In this document: positions 56,891 to 64,000 of the stretch, piece after piece
Layout: each line of letters begins with the position of its first letter
Numbering within the stretch: position 1 is the first letter of the stretch
DNA from: Riptortus pedestris
Lineage: Eukaryota; Arthropoda; Insecta; Hemiptera; Alydidae
Reading direction: 5' to 3'
DNA length: 64,000 nt
Assembly (NCBI GenBank): GCA_019009955.1
Contig: CM032228.1
Span: forward strand, 254,225,001 to 254,289,000
Program-made: the position numbers and the translations under genes
Notes under the pieces: generated by a model
What the model was told of the DNA's origin: nothing
Seen by the model: the letters and a program-made list of their open reading frames with translations, nothing else
Databases searched by the model: none

Positions 56891-57823
56891 TGACTTATTC
56901 GTTCTTAGATTACTAAAACTTGATTGATTGAGATAATAATTGTGATTCGTTATAAATTACATAGTAGTAAATAGTTTTCAATAAAATTGATATGTTATAT
57001 TCAAATATATTTGAGTAATTGTTTTTCTTTCCGGTGAAGAAGAAGACATTTTTTGTTTGGCGAACATCCAAGACGATAAGACAGTTTATATTCGCTTTGC
57101 TCATATTTGCTCATCTATTGAGAATTATTATCAGAACAATTATAATTGGCCATTTTATCGCAAATATTCAAGGCCATTTTTTTTTATATTATTTCGACTT
57201 TAGCTATCCGAAATTATTAATAACTGGCTACAAAATCTCAGAGAATTGTAATCCAATCGAATATTGTTGACTGGCGCCATCCTTTATATACATACGATAA
57301 TTGTTGCTTATTACATTATGTATTAATTGATAAGAGCAAGTTGTTTAATGGTTTTTGTTTTCCGTTCCACTTGTTACTACTAATGGATTCTTGAAGTATA
57401 TTATATTCCGAGAAACAATACTTATGTATTCTGCTTGATTTTTTTTTTTATTTAGCTGCGATTATTTATTTACCTCACATATCCTGGGCTACATTAAAGA
57501 ACAGTATTTAAAATACACTTCAATATTTCAAAAAGTTATGCAGAATTGCCAGGAGTACTAGGAGGATAAGTAGACTATGTCATGAGTTAATATTCATTTT
57601 TCGGAGAATGTTTAGAACAGAAATTGCACTAATTGCATTATTAAATTTTTCGAGGCGGTTGATAATACAAATTTTAAATTTTATTTGCATACATACGTTT
57701 TTTTTTTTATTTCACTCATTTCTCTAAAGCACCACTCTTCCTGGTCCGGTTACGCTCGCTAAAAAACCCGATCGGTAATTTTTTTTTTACACCTTCATTT
57801 CGCGTCTAAAAATCATAAAAATA
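56891..57823. other. Unassigned AT-rich sequence
   Basis: Left end shares ACTAAAA.TTGATTGATTGAGATAA with 54.37 and 63.95 kb, so the type ii element or a companion repeat reaches here. The 83-codon frame at 57019-57270 is Ile/Phe-rich with no known domain. Confidence 0.4.
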
Positions 57824-59945
57824 TACATATCTAGTCTACAATAGTAGTTACATATACATATCTAGTCTACAATAGTAGACATATCTAGTCTACAATAGTA
57901 GTTACATATACATATCTAGTCTACAATAGTAGTTACATATACATATCTAGTCTACAATAGTAGTTACATATACATATCTAGTCTACAATAGTAGACATAT
58001 CTAGTCTACAATAGTAGTTACATATACATATCTAGTCTACAATAGTAGTTACATATACATATCTAGTCTACAATAGTAGTTACATATACATATCTAGTCT
58101 ACAATAGTAGTTACATATACATATCTAGTCTACAATAGTAGACATATCTAGTCTACAATAGTAGTTACATATACATATCTAGTCTACAATAGTAGTTACA
58201 TATACATATCTAGTCTACAATAGTAGTTACATATACATATCTAGTCTACAATAGTAGTTACATATACATATCTAGTCTACAATAGTAGTTACATATACAT
58301 ATCTAGTCTACAATAGTAGTTACATATACATATCTAGTCTACAATAGTAGTTACATATACATATCTAGTCTACAATAGTAGTTACATATACATATCTAGT
58401 CTACAATAGTAGTTACATATACATATCTAGTCTACAATAGTAGTTACATATACATATCTAGTCTACAATAGTAGTTACATATACATATCTAGTCTACAAT
58501 AGTAGTTACATATACATATCTAGTCTACAATAGTAGTTACATATACATATCTAGTCTACAATAGTAGTTACATATACATATCTAGTCTACAATAGTAGTT
58601 ACATATACATATCTAGTCTACAATAGTAGTTACATATACATATCTAGTCTACAATAGTAGTTACATATACATATCTAGTCTACAATAGTAGTTACATATA
58701 CATATCTAGTCTACAATAGTAGTTACATATACATATCTAGTCTACAATAGTAGTTACATATACATATCTAGTCTACAATAGTAGTTACATATACATATCT
58801 AGTCTACAATAGTAGTTACATATACATATCTAGTCTACAATAGTAGTTACATATACATATCTAGTCTACAATAGTAGTTACATATACATATCTAGTCTAC
58901 AATAGTAGTTACATATACATATCTAGTCTACAATAGTAGTTACATATACATATCTAGTCTACAATAGTAATTACATATACATATCTAGTCTACAATAGTA
59001 GTTACATATACATATCTAGTCTACAATAGTAGTTACATATACATATATCTAGTCTACAATAGTAGTTACATATACATATCTAGTCTACAATAGTAGTTAC
59101 ATATACATATCTAGTCTACAATAGTAGTTACATATACATATCTAGTCTACAATAGTAGTTACATATACATATCTAGTCTACAATAGTAGTTACATATACA
59201 TATCTAGTCTACAATAGTAGTTACATATACATATCTAGTCTACAATAGTAGTTACATATACATATCTAGTCTACAATAGTAGTTACATATACATATCTAG
59301 TCTACAATAGTAGTTACATATACATATCTAGTCTACAATAGTAGTTACATATACATATCTAGTCTACAATAGTAGTTACATATACATATCTAGTCTACAA
59401 TAGTAGTTACATATACATATCTAGTCTACAATAGTAGTTACATATACATATCTAGTCTACAATAGTAGTTACATATACATATCTAGTCTACAATAGTAGT
59501 TACATATACATATCTAGTCTACAATAGTAGTTACATATACATATCTAGTCTACAATAGTAGTTACATATACATATCTAGTCTACAATAGTAGTTACATAT
59601 ACATATCTAGTCTACAATAGTAGTTACATATACATATCTAGTCTACAATAGTAGTTACATATACATATCTAGTCTACAATAGTAGTTACATATACATATC
59701 TAGTCTACAATAGTAGTTACATATACATATCTAGTCTACAATAGTAGTTACATATACATATCTAGTCTACAATAGTAGTTACATATACATATCTAGTCTA
59801 CAATAGTAGTTACATATACATATCTAGTCTACAATAGTAGTTACATATACATATCTAGTCTACAATAGTAGTTACATATACATATCTAGTCTACAATAGT
59901 AGTTACATATACATATCTAGTCTACAATAGTAGTTACATATACAC
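57824..59945. repeat. 31-bp satellite array, highly homogeneous
   Basis: About 68 copies of a 31-bp unit (TAGTCTACAATAGTAGTTAC, ATATACATATC) occupy 2.1 kb with almost no variation. I see one G-to-A change near 58969 and one 2-bp insertion near 59045. Shortened 23-bp units (lacking TACATATA) occur only in the first 330 bp (near 57873, 57987 and 58135). No frame of significance. Uniformity suggests recent amplification or ongoing homogenisation; read-length limits may also distort copy number. Confidence 0.95.
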
Positions 59946-59987
59946 TCTTCTTCATTTTTCCGTTACATTAACAGGGCGTTTGCAAGT

Positions 59988-60555
59988 TTTTTTAGCAGTT
60001 TTCCGTTAAGAAAAATCAGCCATTGAAGTCGTACTCTATTTTCGAAAAATTTCCTCAAATGTCCATCGGTCCTACCATGGAGATGACGAAAATGAGGTCG
60101 TTCAAAACTATATATATATTTGTCTGTTAACGCTCTTGTTTATCAAACTAGATATGAAAACATTTTATGTATGACGTTCGATAATAGCTGAAGCCCAACG
60201 CGCATGAGGGGGATTTCGAAAATTCTTAATATCTCCGTTATTATGCGTCGGAACGAAAACTTGTACAGAACCAATCCTATTGCAATTGTAATGTTCTATA
60301 ATTGTTTTTATGTGCATATTTTCACTATCTTAATTATTAATCGAGATATTTGATTTTTTAGTCTTCGATTTCCAGCAAACCCCCCCCCCCACTCCTGCTC
60401 ATGTCATATAACATTAAGCTGTTATGTTATGAAGGACATTATTTGAGGCTGAAACACCAAATATTGTACTTATTGGACTTTTACGTTTTGAGGTAAATGC
60501 AAAGACGACATGCACATGTGAATCTGCTTAGTTAACGCAGCCCCTGCGTGACGGG
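59988..60555 (-). mobile_element. TAH family, nearly full reverse copy, type ii
   Basis: Tail TTTTAGCAGTTTTCCGTTAAG, AATGAGGTCGTTCAAAACTA, short TA tract, TTTGTCTGTTAACGCTC, core, type ii module (GTCATATAACATTAAGCTG) and terminus TTAACGCAGCCCCTGCGTG then ACGG. It starts about 40 bp right of the satellite. Confidence 0.75.
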
Positions 60556-60922
60556 GTGGCTGGTATATTTATATTTTTACGAATAGTTATTATTCAAGTT
60601 ACTAATTTCTTTTAACTTATTTATTTACTACCCTTTTTTCTTCTGAGTTGTGTTCGTGTTTCTTTAAGTGTTTTGTGTTCCGTTCCTTATTTTGTGTGTT
60701 CCATTTTTTGTCTTTTTGTTCACTTCTTTTTTTCTCACCCCCTCCCATCTACGTAATAATATTTGCTTTTAATGTTTTCGTACTTTTTTATAATATATTT
60801 TATTCGTTAATTATATTTTCACTAATACTGTTATTATTACCTTGATGTTTTCATTCACTGATTAAATTTTGAAGTTTTATATCTTGACTTTGTCGTTACC
60901 AAAATAGTTATTTTCATCACTA
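60556..60922. other. T-rich unassigned sequence
   Basis: Contains TTTTGTGTTCCGTTCC- and GTGTTCCATTTTTTG-type words like those in the T-rich block at 35.7 kb. No gene recognised. Confidence 0.4.
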
Positions 60923-61022
60923 GTACCAAAAGTGGGTGTTTTCGGTGCGAGGTCTAGTTTTACGAGCGAGGCGAAGCCGAGCTTGGAAATTGGACCGAGT
61001 ACCGAAAGGACACTTTTGGTAC
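60923..61022. mobile_element. 100-bp MITE-like inverted-repeat element
   Basis: Left end GTACCAAAAGTGGGTGTTTT then CGGT; right end ACCGAAAGGACACTTTTGGTAC (key parts ACCGAAAGGACA and CTTTTGGTAC). About 20 bp of terminal inverted repeat with few mismatches surrounds a GC-rich centre (GCGAGGCGAAGCCGAGC). No target duplication is clear. Confidence 0.5.
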
Positions 61023-61037
61023 GTGTTATGAACAATA

Positions 61038-61323
61038 CTTTTCATTATACTGCTCATACTTAAGTGCATTAAAACCCTTTTATATTTCATTAATAACTTA
61101 AAGATACAATATAAGAAATTAAAGTGACACATTATTTTATTTGAAATAAAACATCTGTTTATTAACCTATAATAGAAGAAAAGTACTCCTTCAAACACAT
61201 GTTTATTAGTAACAGGTAAGGTTAGCGCACCGAAAAGATATTTCAGACTAGTCCCGAAAAGAGCTATTTTACGGACTCAAACCTAGTATTGAAAACACAT
61301 GTTTTTTGACGCAGTATAATGAA
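61038..61323. mobile_element. 286-bp MITE-like element
   Basis: Inverted ends TTTCATTATACTGC and GCAGTATAATGAA are bordered by AACAATA at 61031-61037 and 61324-61330, a possible 7-bp target duplication. The AAACACATGTTT motif occurs twice inside (near 61193 and 61295). Superfamily not assigned. Confidence 0.5.
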
Positions 61324-61334
61324 AACAATATTTA

Positions 61335-61570
61335 ATCGTTTTATGGGAAAAGAAAGATCAAGTTCGTTAAAGGCTGAAATCGAATCAGTGGAAGGAGCGG
61401 GGTGATTTTCGAAATATCTCCGTTACTATAAGTCGGATCTAAAACTTGTATAGAACCAATCTTATTGCAAATTAAATTTACTATGAATATTGTTAAGTAC
61501 ATTTGTTCTCTATCTTGAATATTAACCGGGATAGCTAGTTCGTCCGTTTCCGTAACTGTTCGGTTCTCAA
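61335..61570 (-). mobile_element. TAH family, reverse type i fragment
   Basis: AAAGATCAAGTTCGTTAAAGG, ACTATAAGTCGGATC, ATTAACCGGGATAGCTAG and GTTTCCGTAACTGTTCGG. The terminus is missing. Confidence 0.7.
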
Positions 61571-62312
61571 TACGTATCCTAGGCAATGCTCAGCAATAAT
61601 CTACTTGTGCCTACGGATACGTCTATTTGTGCCTAATGATTCTGACCCCATTTCCTGTTCTTTTTATTGTTGGATAGCCTCAGTTAGCCTCATGTGAGAA
61701 CTTGCCACGCATAGTTTACAGACCTTACAAACCCAAATGACCGCTAGGGTGGCGAGAGCTGTCCTTTCTGAAAATGTAAGATCTATTTTTACCGCATATT
61801 CAAAATAATTAATATCTCAAGAGCTACGTGTCTGCACATAAAAAAGAAATCCTGGGTCATTAAATGAATATTTACTACGTTGAATCAGTTATTTAATTTA
61901 TCGGTTTCCTCGTGCGTCTCATTCAAATGTAAAAAAGTGATTGAAGCCATCTAATACAAGTGTCTAAGGGGAATATATCTGTTCCTTAAAAAGCAGATAA
62001 AACTTGAAATACAATCCATAAATTAGATAAACAAATATCAGAAGCGCTTTGAGGCAATGAGGGCAAAAAACCAGCTCAAGGCCACTGATCGAGAGCGCTT
62101 TAAAAAAAAAAATTAAAAATAAGACAAAAAAAAATTATCTTCAAAAATTATTCACAAACAGGCAATATTGATAAGTGAAGTGATAAGGGGAGAGATTGCA
62201 GAAGCCAGAGTCACTACTCAAGATGGATTTCCGCAATTTCTAAATTACAATTCAGTTTACAACCTGTTTGTCGTATTACTTACATAATTTCACATACTCA
62301 AGGAGGGTAAAT
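61571..62312. other. Unassigned sequence
   Basis: TTGTGCCTA.GGATAC-type words recur near 61565 and 61605. No gene recognised. Confidence 0.4.
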
Positions 62313-62650
62313 AGCCCGTGACGCAGGGGCTGCGTCAACTAACTGCATTTCCCTTCCACCAACTAAGTGCCAAGGTAGGTTATCTCATCTCACCGTCTAT
62401 TCAATATTTCTCCCACAAACCCTTATAAACACTAATTGTAACACGAGATGGATGGGGGAATCGAATTAGAGCTTTACTTAATGCAGAAAATTAATTAATG
62501 CGAATATGTGGGTCAATATTCGACCGAGAGAGTAAAAGTCTATTGAACAACAACTGTAGAAAATTAAAGATTTAAATATAAAGGTTCTATACAATTTTTT
62601 ATTCGGTTCATAATAACGGAGATATTTCGAAATTTGGAGCCTTCCCCTCC
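62313..62650 (+). mobile_element. TAH family, diverged forward fragment
   Basis: CCCGTGACGCAGGGGCTGCG, then TAACTGCATTTCCC, CTCATCTCACCG, a decayed type ii-like module and core to CATAATAACGGAGATATTTCG. It ends in the core at the tail of the next reverse copy. Confidence 0.6.
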
Positions 62651-62655
62651 AACTT

Positions 62656-62775
62656 TTAGCAGATTTCCCTTAAGGGAAATCAGCTATTGAGGTCGTACTC
62701 ATGATGCGAGTTTCGAAAAATTTCTTCAAATGTCCATCGATCCTACCAAGGAGATGACGAAAATGAGGTCCGTTC

Positions 62776-62843
<68 letters not shown>

Positions 62844-63289
62844 TATTTGTCTGTTAACGCTCTAAGCGGTCGCAATTTTTGTTTGATCGTTACCAAACTC
62901 GGAATTTAATCGTTTTATGTAAAAAGAAGATCAAGTTCGTTTAATGGCTGAAATCGGACCAGTGAGAGGAGGGGGGGTTAAAGGGAGGATTTTTGAAAAG
63001 TGGAAATATCTCCGTTATTATGCGTCGGATCGAAAAATTGTATAGAATAAATCTTATTCCAAATCACATTTACTATAAATATTGTTATATACATTTATTC
63101 CCTATCTTGAATATTAACCGAGATATTTGCATTTTTATGAAATTTGGGCCGACAACGGATTTTTGAATTTCCCGCGAAAAGCTAGTTCCGCCCTTTGCCG
63201 TAACCGTTTGGCTCTGATATGGAGATTTCTCTATTGTATAACTTCATTTGGGAAATCTGCTTAGTTTACGCAGCCCCTGCGTGACGGAC
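62656..63289 (-). mobile_element. TAH family, full-length reverse copy, type i
   Basis: Complete: TTAGCAGATTTCCCTTAAGG palindrome, GGTCGTACTCATGATGCGAG, TGTCCATCGATCCTACCAAG, TA tract 62780-62848, TTTGTCTGTTAACGCTC, core, type i module (CCGCGAAAAGCTAGTTCCGCC) and TTTACGCAGCCCCTGCGTG then ACGGAC. Its right end meets the next copy after only TTTT. Confidence 0.85.
62780..62848. repeat. (TA)n microsatellite inside TAH copy
   Basis: About 34 TA units with one AATA slip. Confidence 0.95.
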
Positions 63290-63291
63290 TT

Positions 63292-63442
63292 TTAGCAGAT
63301 TTCCCTTAAGGGAAATCAGCTATTGAGGTTGTACTCATGACGGAATTTTCGACATTTTTCTTCAAATGTCCATCGATCCTACCTAGTAGATGACGAAAAT
63401 GAGGTCCGTTCAAAACTGTATATATATATCTATATATATATA

Positions 63443-63473
<31 letters not shown>

Positions 63474-63940
63474 ATATTTGTCTGTTACCGCTCTAGCGGT
63501 CGCAATTTTTGTTTAATCCTTACCAAACTTCATATTTAAGCGTTTTATGTAAAAAGAAAGATCAAGTTCGTTAACGGCTGAAATCGGACCAGTGGGAGGG
63601 GGGGTTTAGAGGGGAGGATTTTCGAAAATTCAAAATATCTCCGTTACTATACGTCGGATCGAAAAATTATACAGAATCATTCTTATTACAAATTAAATTT
63701 ACTATAAATATTGTTATATACATTTATTCTCTATCTTGAATATTAACCGAGATATTTGCATTTTTCAGTTTTCACTAAACCGCCACTTCTACTCATGTTA
63801 CGTAAACAATACTCTGATACATAATAAATCACATTATTGGAAGTTTAAATACCAAAAATTGTATTCAAGAGACCTTTATTATACGAGATACATGCAAATA
63901 TGTACTGGTGACTCCCCCCCCCCCCCATCTTAAAGTTTTG
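63292..63940 (-). mobile_element. TAH family, reverse copy, type ii, reaching the window edge region
   Basis: TTAGCAGATTTCCCTTAAGG palindrome, TTGTACTCATGACGG, TGTCCATCGATCCTACCTAG, mixed TA/TATC tract (63419-63474), TCTAGCGGTCGCAATTTTTG, core and type ii module (CTAAACCGCCACTTCTACTC). The last 60 bp (ACTACTAAAATTTTATTGATTG) match sequence following other type ii copies at 54.37 and 56.92 kb. The 5' terminus is not reached before the window ends. Confidence 0.8.
63419..63474. repeat. (TA)n with (TATC)n inside TAH copy
   Basis: TA run broken by about eight TATC units, showing a second repeat type arising at the same internal site. Confidence 0.9.
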
Positions 63941-64000
63941 GACTACTAAAATTTTATTGATTGAGATAACAATTAATCTGACTCATTATTAATTACAGCA

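Noticed and set aside
57824..59945. CRISPR array
   Set aside because: The unit repeats without unique spacers, and the genome is clearly animal. It is a satellite.

Overview
This window is from an animal nuclear genome, almost certainly an invertebrate. It is AT-rich, packed with (TA)n microsatellites, tandem arrays and transposon remnants, and has no dense long ORFs and no operon-like layout. It contains a tRNA-type SINE, a Penelope-like retroelement remnant, a LINE RNase H remnant, and piggyBac-like and hAT-like non-autonomous DNA transposons. That mix fits arthropods (crustaceans especially) or molluscs, but I cannot name a lineage. I see no intact host protein-coding gene. The longest open frames all lie in tandem arrays (about 32.3-33.0, 47.6-48.4 and 50.8-51.4 kb) and are by-products of repeat periodicity.

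The dominant component is one dispersed family, which I call TAH (working label: TA-containing, Hairpin-ended). About 50 copies or fragments lie on both strands from 1.7 kb to the right edge. A full copy is about 0.5-0.65 kb. Read forward, it starts GTCCGTCACGCAGGGG (CGCAG-GGG-CTGCG hairpin), then has one of three exchangeable 5' modules (types i, ii, iii), a shared core (ACCGCTAGAGCGGT hairpin), a (TA)n microsatellite at a fixed place, and a tail ending in the palindrome ATTTCCCTTAAGGGAAAT followed by CTGCTAAAA. Hairpin plus CTAA terminus, fixed internal microsatellite, A/T-tract insertion and head-to-tail neighbours suggest a non-autonomous Helitron/DINE-1-like element.

Layout: 0-7 kb, unassigned sequence, then TAH copies. 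7-10 kb, an old 80/160-bp tandem array split by a 580-bp piggyBac-like element with TTAA on both sides. 10-20 kb, a recursive-splice-like site, a SINE, TAH copies, a 54-bp array, GC-richer unassigned DNA and a degenerate minisatellite. 20-29 kb, TAH copies, a second degenerate minisatellite, a 34/68-bp array and long (CT)n tracts. 29-36 kb, TAH copies, a 34/128-bp array and the LINE remnant. 36-46 kb, an unclassified repeat in two copies, inverted repeats, SINE and TAH copies. 46-57 kb, the Penelope remnant abutting a 24-bp array, SINE, a 46-bp array, a second recursive-splice-like site and the hAT-like element. 57.8-59.9 kb, a very homogeneous 31-bp satellite. 60-64 kb, two small MITE-like elements and TAH copies in direct head-to-tail contact.

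No genes are seen working together. The best hint of a host gene is a pair of plus-strand juxtaposed 3'/5' splice-site motifs at 10.67 and 52.01 kb, which would fit a very long intron transcribed left to right. That is inference and needs RNA data.
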